DNA of 64,000 nt. Origin: Bradyrhizobium sp. B097. GTDB taxonomy: Bacteria > Pseudomonadota > Alphaproteobacteria > Rhizobiales > Xanthobacteraceae. A program made the translations under genes and the position numbers. Below, one piece after another: positions 1 to 8,258 of the stretch. The stretch is from contig NZ_CP152412.1 in NCBI RefSeq assembly GCF_038957035.1, positions 1,112,501 through 1,176,500 on the forward strand, given 5' to 3'. The notes under the pieces are model-generated. The model saw only the letters and a program-made list of their open reading frames with translations. It made no database searches and had not been told where the DNA came from. The stretch's first letter is position 1, and each line of letters opens with the position of its first letter.

Positions 1-831
1 TCCGGTGACCCAGGTGAAGGTGTCTTCGGACGCGGCCTGGATCGCGGCTTGATAATGCTTCGGCAGCGCGTTCCATTTGTCCTTGTTCAGCACATTGTGG
101 CCCTGTCCGGTGCCTTCCCACCAGCCGGGGTAGTAGTAGAATTTCGCGACCTTGACGAAGCCGAGCTTCTCGTCGTCATAGGGCCCGACCCACTCGGCGG
201 CGTCGATGGTGCCTTTCTCTAGCGCCGGATAGATGTCGCCGCCGGCGATCTGCTGCGGCACGCCACCGACCTTGGCGATGATGGTGCCGGCGAAGCCGCC
301 GACGCGGAATTTCAACCCCTGCAAATCCGCCATCGACTTGATCTCCTTCCGGAACCAGCCGCCCATCTGGGCCCCGGTCGAGCCGGTCGGAATGCCGACG
401 CAATTGTATTCCGCAAGCAGGTTGTTGATCAGCTCGCTGCCGCCGCCCCATTGCAGCCAGGAAATATGCTGGCGCGTGTTGAGGCCGAATGGCAGCGCCG
501 TGCCGAAGGTGAAGGCGGGATTCTTGCCCCAGTAATAATACAGCGCGGTGTTGCCCATCTCGACCGTGCCGTTGGACACGGCGTCCAGCACCTGCAGGCC
601 GGGCACGATCTCGCCGGCGGCGAAAGACTGGATCTGGAAACGGTTGTCGGTGATTTCGGCGACGCGCTTGCAGAAGAATTCACAGCCGCCATAGAGCGTA
701 TCGAGCGCCTTCGGCCAGCTTGCCGCGAGCCGCCACCTGACCTCCGGCATCGATTGCGCGACCGCGGGCGCAGCGACCGCCGTCGCAGCCAGCCCGACGC
801 CGCCTGCCCTCAAGAAATCACGACGCTTCAT
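1..831 (-). CDS. TRAP transporter substrate-binding protein (DctP type), 3' end cut by window edge
   Basis: Periplasmic solute receptor of a TRAP importer. The reading frame is open from an ATG at 831 to base 1, giving 277 residues and no stop, so the C-terminus lies outside the window. It begins MKRRDFLRAGGVGLAA, a twin-arginine-like signal with a probable cleavage after AVAQ. The mature part starts VRWRLAASWPKALDTLYGG and contains GGWFRKEIKSMADLQGLKFR, the conserved arginine-containing stretch of DctP-family receptors, followed by GTIDAAEWVGPYDD, which resembles the mannitol/chloroaromatic subgroup. The upstream bases contain AGGAGGAATACGC, a strong ribosome binding site. No membrane subunits are visible on this side; they may lie beyond the left edge. 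The substrate cannot be told from sequence. The next 298 bases up to the following gene hold no gene that I can support. Confidence 0.88.
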   Translation of the reverse strand, partial: MKRRDFLRAGGVGLAATAVAAPAVAQSMPEVRWRLAASWPKALDTLYGGCEFFCKRVAEITDNRFQIQSFAAGEIVPGLQVLDAVSNGTVEMGNTALYYYWGKNPAFTFGTALPFGLNTRQHISWLQWGGGSELINNLLAEYNCVGIPTGSTGAQMGGWFRKEIKSMADLQGLKFRVGGFAGTIIAKVGGVPQQIAGGDIYPALEKGTIDAAEWVGPYDDEKLGFVKVAKFYYYPGWWEGTGQGHNVLNKDKWNALPKHYQAAIQAASEDTFTWVTG

Positions 832-1129
832 GCGTATTCCTCCTGTGTGCCGATGCCTCGACAAGGGGAACGATCTTGATGCCGTCTTTCTTCGCCGATC
901 GATCGACGTTGCTGTGATGAATGTGTCCGGTGGCCCTCGACGGGCTCTTGTGTATGGAAATCCGAGCTTTCGGTTCCACAGGTCAGGATGATCGTTTGCC
1001 GGAGGAAATCAAGCGCCCGCCTTCGTTGCAGTTGCGAAGGAAAATCGACGCTGCTGGTCTCATCTGATACCTGCCGGTCATGCCGTGATCTGCTACGCAG
1101 TGCAGGTGAGTTGATGGGAGTTCAAGGAC

Positions 1130-2215
1130 ATGGCCAACAAGAAAGTCGTGGTCGCCGGCGCGACCGGCCTCGTGGGCAACGCCGCCTTGCGACACTTCGG
1201 CGCATCCGGCGATTGCGAGCGCATTGCGCTGTCGCGGCGCAAGCCGCGCGATCTCTACGGTGCGCAGCACGTGCGAATCGACCTCACCGGCGCCGAGGAT
1301 TGCCGCCGCGCCGCGGCCGAGCTCGCCGGCGCAACGCACCTGATCTATGCCGCGCTTTACGAAGCGCCGAGCCTGGTCGACGGCTGGCGCGATGCCGGGC
1401 AGATCGAAACCAACGACCGGATGCTGCGCAACCTGATGGGCGTGCTCGAACCCGTCGCGCCCGATCTCAAGCACGTTGCACTGTTGCAGGGCACCAAGGC
1501 CTATGGCGTGCATGTCCGGCCGCTCACGGTGCCGGCGCGCGAGGGCCGTTCGGAAATGTACGAGCAGCCGAATTTCTACTGGGCGCAAGAGAATTTTCTG
1601 CGCGAGCTACAACGCGGCAAGAGCTGGCACTGGAGCATCCTGCGGCCGGTGCTGATCATCGGCGAAGCCATGGGCGGTGCGATGGATCTGATCCCGCCGC
1701 TCGGCGTCTATGCGGCGGTGCTGCGCGCGCAGGGCAGGCCGCTGGATTATCCCGGCGGTGCGCCGCGCGTCGCGCAGGCGGTCGACGTCGATCTCCTGGC
1801 GCGCGCGATCGCCTGGTCGGGCGAGGCCGAGACCGCGCGCAATGAAGCCTTCAACGTCACCAATGGCGACGTCTTCACCTGGGAAAATATCTGGCCGGCG
1901 GTATCGGATGCCCTCGAGATGGCGCCGGGCCGCCATGTGCCGCTGTCGCTGGCGCAGGAGTATCCGAAATGGATCGCGCTGTGGGACGAACTGCGCAGGA
2001 AGCACGATCTGATCGCACCTGGCTTGGAAGAGTTCGTCGGCCTGTCGTTCCAATATGCCGATTACAGCATGCGCTACGGGCAGACTGAATCCGGTCCGCC
2101 CTCGATCGTGTCGACGGTGAAGATCAACCAGGCCGGCTTCACCGAGATGATGGATACCGAAGCCATGTTCCGCAAATGGTTCAAGCTGGCGAAGGCGAGG
2201 CACCTGTTGCCGTGA
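1130..2215 (+). CDS. NAD(P)-dependent SDR-type reductase of the PRISE (progesterone 5-beta-reductase / iridoid synthase) family
   Basis: 361-residue cytoplasmic oxidoreductase. The N-terminus VVVAGATGLVGNAALRHF is a Rossmann nucleotide-binding motif (GATGLVG) near residue 9. LLQGTKAYGVH and NFYWAQENFL near residues 120-160 match the atypical active-site region of PRISE enzymes, where the usual SDR YxxxK is replaced. Members reduce activated C=C bonds of enones; the bacterial substrate is unknown. The ATG at 1130 is preceded by GGAGTTCAAGGAC. It stands alone between the TRAP gene, which is divergent, and a convergent oxidoreductase. Family placement is fairly sure, substrate is not. Confidence 0.85.
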   Translation: MANKKVVVAGATGLVGNAALRHFGASGDCERIALSRRKPRDLYGAQHVRIDLTGAEDCRRAAAELAGATHLIYAALYEAPSLVDGWRDAGQIETNDRMLRNLMGVLEPVAPDLKHVALLQGTKAYGVHVRPLTVPAREGRSEMYEQPNFYWAQENFLRELQRGKSWHWSILRPVLIIGEAMGGAMDLIPPLGVYAAVLRAQGRPLDYPGGAPRVAQAVDVDLLARAIAWSGEAETARNEAFNVTNGDVFTWENIWPAVSDALEMAPGRHVPLSLAQEYPKWIALWDELRRKHDLIAPGLEEFVGLSFQYADYSMRYGQTESGPPSIVSTVKINQAGFTEMMDTEAMFRKWFKLAKARHLLP

Positions 2216-2230
2216 GTCGTTCGGCGGTGC

Positions 2231-2445
2231 TCTCTCTTCTCCCTCGCCCCGTTCTTACGGGGAGAGGGTTGGGGTGAGCGGCCTCTATCCGGCGAGCACC
2301 TTGCTGCTTGTCGAGCACCGCGCCTCGCCCCTCACCCGGATCGCATCTTTCGATGCGACATAGCCGAAGCTACGCTTCGGCGTTCTTGAGAACGGCCGCC
2401 AAAGGCGGCCTACGCCTCTCCCCGCAAAGCGCGGGGAGAGGTGAA
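2231..2445. repeat. Composite intergenic palindromic repeat between convergent genes
   Basis: Contains inverted copies of a CTCTCCCCG/CGGGGAGAG motif at both ends and an internal segment (about 2333-2410) that recurs, reverse-complemented and with few mismatches, at about 8785-8870. It lies between the 3' ends of two convergent genes and could act as a bidirectional terminator. No coding capacity is supported. Confidence 0.75.
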
Positions 2446-2481
2446 GGACGTCGCTCCGCTGGAATGAACAGCAAAAAAGCG

Positions 2482-3789
2482 CTACCGCGAAAACGCCTGC
2501 TCCATCGCCTTGCGCGTCTTGATGGTGTCGTTGCTCTCGTCGACCTCGACGTCGCTCCAGCGCACGACAGCGCCATGGGCGATGTCGTTCTTCAGCTTGA
2601 CGCGATGCGCGAGCCCGATCGGCAATGCGCCGGCGGCGAGGCTGGCGGAGGCGGGCATCAGCTTGCCCCATACCGTGTAGCCACCTTCGCCGTCGAGCAT
2701 CTCGCCGGCGCGCAGATTGCGTTTCGCCACCGCTGCGACGTCGCCGCGGAAGCCGCGCGGCTGCCCGGTCGGCTCGTTGCGCAATGCCACCGAGAGGACG
2801 GAGATATTCAGCTCGAGCCCGATCAGATGATACGGCTTGTACATCGCCGCATAGCGGCCGGACGCGTCGGTCTTGAGGCCGTACTGCCTGAAGCAGTCCG
2901 CGGCATAGTCGTTCGGCGCCTCCAGCACCACATAGACACCCCAGCGCAGATCACGAAACACCGGACGCCCGTCGCGCTCCAGCGACGACACCACCTCGAC
3001 GATGCCGGATTTCTCCAGCACGCCGCCTTTGTCGCGCGGCCGCATCACATGCGGCAGGTCGTCGACGCCGCAGGGCGGAAACAGCAAGCCCTCCGACGGC
3101 ACGTCGAGCGTGCAGGCATTGGCGATCGCCGCCATCTCGATCGCGGATTTGGTGCCGTCGAGGAAGGAGTTGAACATCTGCGGATTCATGCCGGCGGATT
3201 GCGCCTCGCCTGATGTGAGCCCGTAATGCTGCCACACGCCTTCCGGCGTCACGTCGTGATAGGCCGGCAGGTATTTGGTACCCTTGCCGGCGGCGACGAC
3301 GCGAAAGCCAGTCGCACGCGCCCAATCGACCATCTCCGCGGTCAGCGCCGGCTGGTCGCCATAGGCGAGCGAATAGACCACGCCGCCCTTGCGCGCCTCC
3401 TCGGCGAGCAGCGGGCCCGCCAGCACATCGGCCTCGACATTGACCATCACGACATGCTTGCCGGCCGCGATCGCCGCGCGGGCATGGCGGATGCCGACGG
3501 CGGGATTGCCGGTCGCTTCCACCACCACGTCGAACGCACCGCCGGCGATCGCGCGCGCGCCGTCATCGGTGAAGGTGGTCGCGCCGATCCGCGCGTCGTC
3601 CCAGCCGACCGTGCGGCACGCCTCGCGCGCGCGGTCGCGGTCGAGATCGACGATCACGGGCACCTCGAGCCCCGGCGTGTGCGGCACCTGCGACAGGAAC
3701 ATCGAACCGAATTTTCCGGCGCCGATCAGGACGACGCGAACCGGCTTGCCGGCGGCGGCGCGGGTTTTGAGGAGGTGGTGCAGGTTCAT
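2482..3789 (-). CDS. NAD(P)-dependent homoserine-dehydrogenase-like oxidoreductase with C-terminal SAF domain
   Basis: 435-residue two-domain enzyme. An N-terminal Rossmann fold (VRVVLIGAGKFGSMFLSQV, near residue 20) is followed by VVVEATGNPAVG and KHVVMVNVEADVL, as in homoserine-dehydrogenase-like and Gfo/Idh-like proteins. The C-terminal about 80 residues (VAKRNLRAGEMLDGEGGYTV onward) form an SAF module. Homologues are often annotated as SAF-domain oxidoreductases of unclear substrate. The ATG at 3789 gives MNLHHLLK; a TTG 12 bases further upstream is possible but leaves no room for a ribosome site. It lies downstream of a phytanoyl-CoA dioxygenase and a GntR regulator on the same strand and may belong to the same pathway (inference), although a hairpin repeat sits between it and the dioxygenase. 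Confidence 0.85.
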   Translation of the reverse strand: MNLHHLLKTRAAAGKPVRVVLIGAGKFGSMFLSQVPHTPGLEVPVIVDLDRDRAREACRTVGWDDARIGATTFTDDGARAIAGGAFDVVVEATGNPAVGIRHARAAIAAGKHVVMVNVEADVLAGPLLAEEARKGGVVYSLAYGDQPALTAEMVDWARATGFRVVAAGKGTKYLPAYHDVTPEGVWQHYGLTSGEAQSAGMNPQMFNSFLDGTKSAIEMAAIANACTLDVPSEGLLFPPCGVDDLPHVMRPRDKGGVLEKSGIVEVVSSLERDGRPVFRDLRWGVYVVLEAPNDYAADCFRQYGLKTDASGRYAAMYKPYHLIGLELNISVLSVALRNEPTGQPRGFRGDVAAVAKRNLRAGEMLDGEGGYTVWGKLMPASASLAAGALPIGLAHRVKLKNDIAHGAVVRWSDVEVDESNDTIKTRKAMEQAFSR

Positions 3790-3809
3790 TTTGCTTTCCA
3801 AACAAAAGG

Positions 3810-3912
3810 GTCATTCCGGGACGACGCGCTAGCGTCGAACCCGGAATCTCGAGGTTCCCCGATGCGCGATTGCGCATCTGCGGTTCGCGCTTCGCGCGCC
3901 CCCGGAACGACA
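3810..3912. repeat. Intergenic hairpin repeat (TCATTCCGGG type)
   Basis: Starts TCATTCCGGG and ends CCCGGAACGA, with internal self-complementary GCGCGATTGCGCATC and TTCGCGCTTCGCGCG. The same terminal motif bounds the element at 21448-21550. Such elements are common in rhizobial genomes. Confidence 0.8.
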
Positions 3913-3921
3913 TCAGGGAGA

Positions 3922-4722
3922 TTACTCCGCCGCCTGCCGTGGCGCACGCGCCAGCCGCAGCAGTGCGTCGTCGGCAACGGTCTGGATCGGTGCGAAGTCG
4001 CGGTGCGCGATGTAGTCGGGCCGCGTCGGGGTGCGGATGTAGTTCGAGACCGCGTTCAGCGTCAAATAGACGATCTTGCGCGGGTAGGGCGTGATGTTGC
4101 CGCTCGAGCCGTGCACCAGATTGCCGTGGAACATCAGCATACCGCCGGGCTTGCCGGTCGGCGCGACGATGCCGCCCTGCTTCACAAGGCGCGTCACCGT
4201 CTCTTCGTCCAGCGTCCACAGTGGGTAGGATGTGGTCTCGAGATCGTGCGACGCTTTCAGATCGCCGGCGGTCTGGCTCTGCGGCACCAGCATCAGCGGG
4301 CCGTTGATCGGCATCACCTCGTCGAGGAAGATCGCGATGTTCATCGCGCGCGGCTCCGGCATGCCGTCGTCGCGCTTCCAGGTGCCGTAGTCCTGGTGCC
4401 ACTGCCAGACGTCGCCGGTGAAGGCCGCCTTCGCGTTGATCTTGAACTGATGCATGTAGACCTTCTCACCAAACAGCTGCTCGATCGGGTCGATCATGCG
4501 CGGATGCGCGCCGAGGAGGCCGAACGCCTCGTTGTAGAGATGCGCGGCGAAGGCCGTGCGCGGCGCACCGCTCTTCTCGCGCCACACCTCGGGGCGATTG
4601 GCGTCATAGATCGAGACCGCCTCGCGGGCGAGGAAATCGACCTCTTCCTGGCTGAACAGCTCGGGCAGGAACAGCCAGCCTTCGCGATGGAAAAATTCGA
4701 TCTGATCCGGCGTCAGTTTCAT
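3922..4722 (-). CDS. Phytanoyl-CoA dioxygenase (PhyH) family protein
   Basis: 266-residue Fe(II)/2-oxoglutarate-dependent oxygenase, predicted cytoplasmic. The iron-binding HxD is visible in WQWHQDYGTW (about residue 117), and the distal histidine is probably in MLMFHGNLVHGSSGNITPY (about residues 190-208), a typical PhyH C-terminal signature. The ATG at 4722 is preceded by a perfect AGGAGGAAAGCACC. PhyH enzymes hydroxylate varied small molecules; the name does not imply phytanoyl-CoA as substrate. It lies between a GntR regulator and an SAF-domain oxidoreductase, all on the minus strand. A hydroxylation followed by an NAD(P)-dependent step would be a reasonable guess. Confidence 0.88.
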   Translation of the reverse strand: MKLTPDQIEFFHREGWLFLPELFSQEEVDFLAREAVSIYDANRPEVWREKSGAPRTAFAAHLYNEAFGLLGAHPRMIDPIEQLFGEKVYMHQFKINAKAAFTGDVWQWHQDYGTWKRDDGMPEPRAMNIAIFLDEVMPINGPLMLVPQSQTAGDLKASHDLETTSYPLWTLDEETVTRLVKQGGIVAPTGKPGGMLMFHGNLVHGSSGNITPYPRKIVYLTLNAVSNYIRTPTRPDYIAHRDFAPIQTVADDALLRLARAPRQAAE

Positions 4723-4753
4723 GGTGCTTTCCTCCTGTTGTTGTTCTCTCTTC

Positions 4754-4842
4754 GTCATGGCCGGGCTCGTCCCCGACATCCTCGTCTTTCTGCCAGGCGG
4801 CGAAGCAAGACGTGGATGCCCGGGTCAAGCCCGGGCATGACG
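4754..4842. repeat. Intergenic hairpin repeat (GTCATGGCCGGGC type)
   Basis: Begins GTCATGGCCGGGCTCG and ends GTCAAGCCCGGGCATGAC, so the ends pair into a long stem. It lies between the GntR and PhyH genes. Confidence 0.75.
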
Positions 4843-4853
4843 GCTTTGTTTGC

Positions 4854-5528
4854 TCACGCCGCCACGTCGATCGCCCTCAGCTTCTGTTCGGTCATCCGCC
4901 CCGCCGTCTGCGCATGCGCCAGCGCCGCAGCCTCGGCGGCGGCGGCGTTGCCGGAGAAAATATGCGCGGCGATGGTCTCGTGTTCGGTCCAGGCGCTGTC
5001 GCGGTAATCGAGCTCGGCGAGCACGGTTGCCATCGAGCGGCGCATATGCGGCCATTGTGGCGCGATCATTTCCTCGATCGCGGTATTGCCGGCCAGCCGG
5101 TAGATCGCGCTGTGGAAGTCGACGTCGAGTGCGATCAGGCGCGCCAGCGGCGCGTTGTCGTCGATCGCGCGCCCGGCTTCCAGCGCGCCTTCGAGCTGCC
5201 CACGTGCCGCGGAATCCTCTTTCACACGCGTCGCGGCAAGCCGTGCCGCCAGCGCATCGATGGCGCCGCGCACTTCATAGAGCTCGCGGATGCGCTGCGG
5301 ATCGAGCTGCGTCACCTCGAAGCCGCGCTTGCCGCTCTCCGCGACGAGGCCCTGGCGATGCAACAGGTGCAGCGCGTGCGAGATCGGCTGGCGCGAGACG
5401 CCAAGCCGATCGGCAAGTTCGTTCTGGGTGATGCGCTGGCCGGGCAGCAGCGTGCGGTCAATGATCGCTTCGAGCAATCGCCCGTAGACCTGGTCGATCA
5501 GGTTCGGAAGCGGGTCCAACGGGATCAT
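4854..5528 (-). CDS. GntR family transcriptional regulator, FadR/FCD subfamily
   Basis: 224-residue DNA-binding regulator. The N-terminal winged helix includes ITQNELADRLGVSRQPISHA (about residues 33-52), followed by the FCD effector domain with ELYEVRGAIDALAARLAA and the metal- or ligand-binding histidine region DFHSAIYRLAGN. The ATG at 5528 (MIPLDPLPNL) is chosen; a TTG at 5543 would add five residues. A 12-base palindrome lies 24 bases upstream and may be its own operator. It heads a minus-strand group with PhyH and an SAF oxidoreductase, its probable targets (inference). Confidence 0.88.
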   Translation of the reverse strand: MIPLDPLPNLIDQVYGRLLEAIIDRTLLPGQRITQNELADRLGVSRQPISHALHLLHRQGLVAESGKRGFEVTQLDPQRIRELYEVRGAIDALAARLAATRVKEDSAARGQLEGALEAGRAIDDNAPLARLIALDVDFHSAIYRLAGNTAIEEMIAPQWPHMRRSMATVLAELDYRDSAWTEHETIAAHIFSGNAAAAEAAALAHAQTAGRMTEQKLRAIDVAA

Positions 5529-5551
5529 ATGCCGACTGTCCAAATTGAAAT

Positions 5552-5563
5552 ACGGAATTCCGT
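5552..5563. promoter_or_regulatory. Candidate GntR operator
   Basis: Perfect 12-base palindrome ACGGAATTCCGT located 24 bases upstream of the GntR start codon. The position suggests autoregulation, but there is no direct evidence of binding. Confidence 0.4.
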
Positions 5564-5725
5564 GTTCGAAAATGGAAACTACTGCGGGTTGCAGAGGTGG
5601 TCAAGGCGGGAGTTTCCGGAGACGTTAACCGATTGAGAATTCGACATTTCTCCCGAGGTTCCGATGGTCGTTATCACATCGGTTGCGGCGATCAGTCAGC
5701 CTCAATTGCTCAGCGGAGCAAGCGG

Positions 5726-5900
5726 CACCCCCCTCCCTGACCCTCCCCCACAAGGGGGGAGGGAACGGAGAGAGAGCCGCGTCGCGTCCGAGAGGTGGCA
5801 CCGCCGCCCCGCGAACCGGGGCGGAGGTTTAATCAAGTGAGGTGAGCACACGGGTCAGGCTCCCTCCCCCCTTGTGGGGGAGGGTTGGGGAGAGGGGTGG
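5726..5900. repeat. Large intergenic inverted repeat (CCCTCCCCCACAAGG type)
   Basis: Left arm CCCTCCCCCACAAGGGG and right arm CCCCTTGTGGGGGAGGG are inverted copies about 110 bases apart. Unlike the other large elements it lies between tandem minus-strand genes, after the M20 peptidase. The surrounding 5570-5962 holds no gene I can support. Confidence 0.75.
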
Positions 5901-5962
5901 CCAAGGGTGGCGGCGCCAAAGATTGGCGCTGCTGTTTCAACGGATGCTGCTGCGCGCTCCCG

Positions 5963-7219
5963 CTACTTCGCCTTGCCCAGCTCCATCAGGATCCGCGTCA
6001 TCAGATAGAGCCGCGGCACGATCGAGTTGGTGTCGATATATTCGTCGCGGGCGTGATAGCCCCAGCCGGCGAGGCCGAAGCTTTCGACCACGATGGCCTT
6101 GCCGCTGCGCGCGGCGTAGCCGGCGTCGGTCGCGCCGCCGGTCATTTCCGCGATATCCAGCGTGCGGTCGAGTTCCGCATAGATCGCCTGTCCCTGCTTG
6201 GCGAGCGCGCGGCCGCCATCGTTCGCGACGAAGGGCGGGCGGCCCGCGGCGACCTTCACGGTTACCTCAGTGTCGGGGATCAGCTTGTCCTTCACCTTTT
6301 CGTCGAGTGCCGCCTGCAGTTTTTGCACGCCGTCCGGAATGGTGAGGCGGATGTCGGCGCCGGCGCTGGCGTGATCGGGGATCTGGTTGCGCACGGTGCC
6401 GGCCTTCGCGGTGGTCCAGTTCAGCTGCGTGCCCGGGATGGATTTCGCAACGTCCTGGGTCTGCAGCAATTGATGCGCGAGCTCGATCAGCGCGTTGCGG
6501 CCGAGCTGCGGCGCAGCGCCGGCATGCGAGGCCTTGCCCTTCACGTCCATCGTGCCGGTCGCGGTGCCGCTGGCGCCGAGCAGCAGGCTTTCGTTCTTGG
6601 CCACCGGCGGTGCCACCGTCGGCTCGCAGGACAGCACCACATCGTGCTGGTCGGCGAGCTCGGAGATGATCTCGCCGGAGCCGATCGAGCCGACCTCTTC
6701 ATCCGGATTGAACGACACGGTGAGTTTTGCGTAGTCGCGCCAGCCGGTATCTTGCAGGATCTTGAGCGAATGCAGGATGACGGCGATGCCGCCCTTGTCG
6801 TCGGCGATGCCGGGCCCGTAGATCCTGTTGCCGTCGACCTTGTAGGGCTGGCTGTCGAGGATGCCGTGCTCATAGACCGTATCCATATGCGCGATCAGCA
6901 TCAGCTTCCTGCTGCCGGTGCCCTCAAAGGTGCCTATCACCATATCGGCGCCGGCGCCCTTCGTGGTCTTGCGCCGCTCGGTCTTGGCGCCGAGCGCCTT
7001 CAGCCGCGCTTCGGTGTAGTCGGCCATCTTCTTCAAGCCTTCGACATCGCTGGAGCCCGATTCGATCAGCACCATGTCGTGCAGGCTCTCGATCACGGCC
7101 GGCTGGGCCTGCTCGGCGGCCGCGCGCAGCTTTTCATCCGCAGCGGCAAAGGCGGAAGAGGGGGCGAAAGCGAGCGAAAGCAGGCCGGCCGACGCAAGCA
7201 ATTTGATGGATAGTTTCAT
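5963..7219 (-). CDS. M20/M25/M40 family metallopeptidase (carboxypeptidase G2-like), secreted
   Basis: 418-residue zinc hydrolase with an N-terminal signal peptide (MKLSIKLLASAGLLSLAFAP, cleavage near AFAA-AD). M20 motifs in order are LIAHMDTVYEHG (metal His-x-Asp, about residue 115), GPGIADDKGG (bridging Asp), FNPDEEVGSIGS (catalytic Glu plus metal Glu) and GGATDAGYAA near the C-terminus, with a late metal-binding histidine region in GWGYHARDEYID. The ATG at 7219 is preceded by GGGAGGACAATC. It probably removes C-terminal residues such as glutamate from peptides or folates in the periplasm. The same frame stays open upstream across the next gene, but that stretch is a GC-rich shadow. Confidence 0.9.
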   Translation of the reverse strand: MKLSIKLLASAGLLSLAFAPSSAFAAADEKLRAAAEQAQPAVIESLHDMVLIESGSSDVEGLKKMADYTEARLKALGAKTERRKTTKGAGADMVIGTFEGTGSRKLMLIAHMDTVYEHGILDSQPYKVDGNRIYGPGIADDKGGIAVILHSLKILQDTGWRDYAKLTVSFNPDEEVGSIGSGEIISELADQHDVVLSCEPTVAPPVAKNESLLLGASGTATGTMDVKGKASHAGAAPQLGRNALIELAHQLLQTQDVAKSIPGTQLNWTTAKAGTVRNQIPDHASAGADIRLTIPDGVQKLQAALDEKVKDKLIPDTEVTVKVAAGRPPFVANDGGRALAKQGQAIYAELDRTLDIAEMTGGATDAGYAARSGKAIVVESFGLAGWGYHARDEYIDTNSIVPRLYLMTRILMELGKAK

Positions 7220-7284
7220 GATTGTCCTCCCTGTATAGCGCAGGGAAGACACTAACATCGCAGCCTGTTCGCCTCTAGCTGCGA

Positions 7285-8151
7285 TCAACTCGGATCGAGC
7301 ACCTCGACATCGAAGGTCTCGATCTGCGCGGGCTCGGCGGTCGCGTCGATCGCCGCGATACGGTCGCCTGAAATCGTGACCCGCAGCACGATGCGCAGCG
7401 CGCCGCCAAAGATGACGGCAACGCCGATCTCGCCGTCGACCAGCGCTGTCTTCGCGGCCTGCGCGCGTCCCTTGAAGCTTTCGGCGACCGCTGCGGCGCC
7501 GCGGATGACCGGCAGCGAGCCGAGCCGCTGCGCAGCCTGATCGGCGCGTACCACGACGTCGGGCGCGAGCACGGCAAGCAGCCCCTCGAAGTCGCCGTTG
7601 CGGGATGCCGCGAGGAAAGCCTCGACGATGCCGCGCTGCCGGCTTAGATCGGCATCCGGCGCGGGCGGCGCGCCCTGCACGCGGCGTCTGGCGCGGCTCG
7701 CCAGTTGCCGCGCGGCGGCCGGCGTGCGTCCGACGATCGGCGCGATCTCCTCGAACGGCACCGCGAACATGTCGTGCAGCACGAAAGCCAGCCGCTCGGC
7801 CGGCGCCAGCGTCTCCAGCACCACCAGCAGCGCCGCGCCGACCGAGTCGGCCATCTCGGTTTCGCGCTCGGACGGATTGTCCGCGATCGGCTCCGGCACG
7901 TGCGGCCCGATCGGCTCCTCGCGGCGCGATTTGCGCGAGCGCAGCATGTCGAGGCAAATCCGCGCGATCACCGTGGTCAGCCAGCCTCCGAGATTGTCGA
8001 CGGCAGCAGTGTCGGTGCGGCCGAGCCTCAGCCAGGCCTCCTGCACGGCGTCGTCGACCTCGGCAGTCGAGCCCAGCATGCGGTAGGCCACGGCCCGCAG
8101 GCGCGGCCGGTTGGCCTCGAACTGTTCGGTGAGAGAATTTTTCTCGTCCAT
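7285..8151 (-). CDS. ECF41-type RNA polymerase sigma factor with C-terminal SnoaL-like domain
   Basis: 288-residue extracytoplasmic-function sigma factor. Region 2 (VAYRMLGSTAEVDDAVQEAW, residues 21-40) and region 4 (APAERLAFVLHDMFAVPFEE) are followed by a SnoaL-like extension from about residue 165 (QRGIVEAFLAASRNGDFEGL). A linker HVPEP at residues 84-88 corresponds to the WLPEP motif of ECF41 factors. The DGGGKV and NPDKL motifs usually described in the ECF41 extension are not recognisable, so it is a divergent member. It is divergent from a CMD-family gene, the classic ECF41 neighbour and target. It has no anti-sigma gene beside it; the extension itself is known to modulate activity in this group. 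Its own promoter matches the ECF41 consensus exactly. Confidence 0.88.
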   Translation of the reverse strand: MDEKNSLTEQFEANRPRLRAVAYRMLGSTAEVDDAVQEAWLRLGRTDTAAVDNLGGWLTTVIARICLDMLRSRKSRREEPIGPHVPEPIADNPSERETEMADSVGAALLVVLETLAPAERLAFVLHDMFAVPFEEIAPIVGRTPAAARQLASRARRRVQGAPPAPDADLSRQRGIVEAFLAASRNGDFEGLLAVLAPDVVVRADQAAQRLGSLPVIRGAAAVAESFKGRAQAAKTALVDGEIGVAVIFGGALRIVLRVTISGDRIAAIDATAEPAQIETFDVEVLDPS

Positions 8152-8187
8152 CGGTCACATTCCCTTTGTCCGCTCCGTCATGGCCAT

Positions 8188-8214
8188 GACGAACGAAAGT
8201 GGGCCGATGTGACA
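8188..8214 (-). promoter_or_regulatory. ECF41-type promoter of the sigma factor gene
   Basis: Read on the minus strand: TGTCACA (8214-8208), a 16-base spacer, then CGTC (8191-8188). This is an exact match to the ECF41 promoter consensus as I recall it. The CGTC lies 36 bases before the start codon. Confidence 0.7.
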
Positions 8215-8235
8215 ACAGATCGGCACGGCTTCGTC
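8208..8235 (+). promoter_or_regulatory. ECF41-like promoter of the CMD-family gene, sharing its -35 bases with the divergent promoter
   Basis: TGTGACA at 8208-8214, a 17-base spacer, then CGTC at 8232-8235, 23 bases before the start codon. It deviates by one base in the -35 and one in spacing. The same seven bases, read on the other strand, are the -35 of the sigma gene. Confidence 0.55.
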
Positions 8236-8258
8236 AAAAGGCAAATCAGGAGAGTGAC

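Noticed and set aside
3226..5007. 593-codon open frame on the plus strand
   Set aside because: Antisense to the oxidoreductase, PhyH and GntR genes; composition is typical of GC-rich shadows with no domain.
5963..8215. A single 750-codon frame covering both the M20 peptidase and the sigma factor region on the minus strand
   Set aside because: The first 330 or so residues are arginine/alanine-rich shadow of the sigma factor gene. The true peptidase starts at 7219 with a signal peptide and a good ribosome site.
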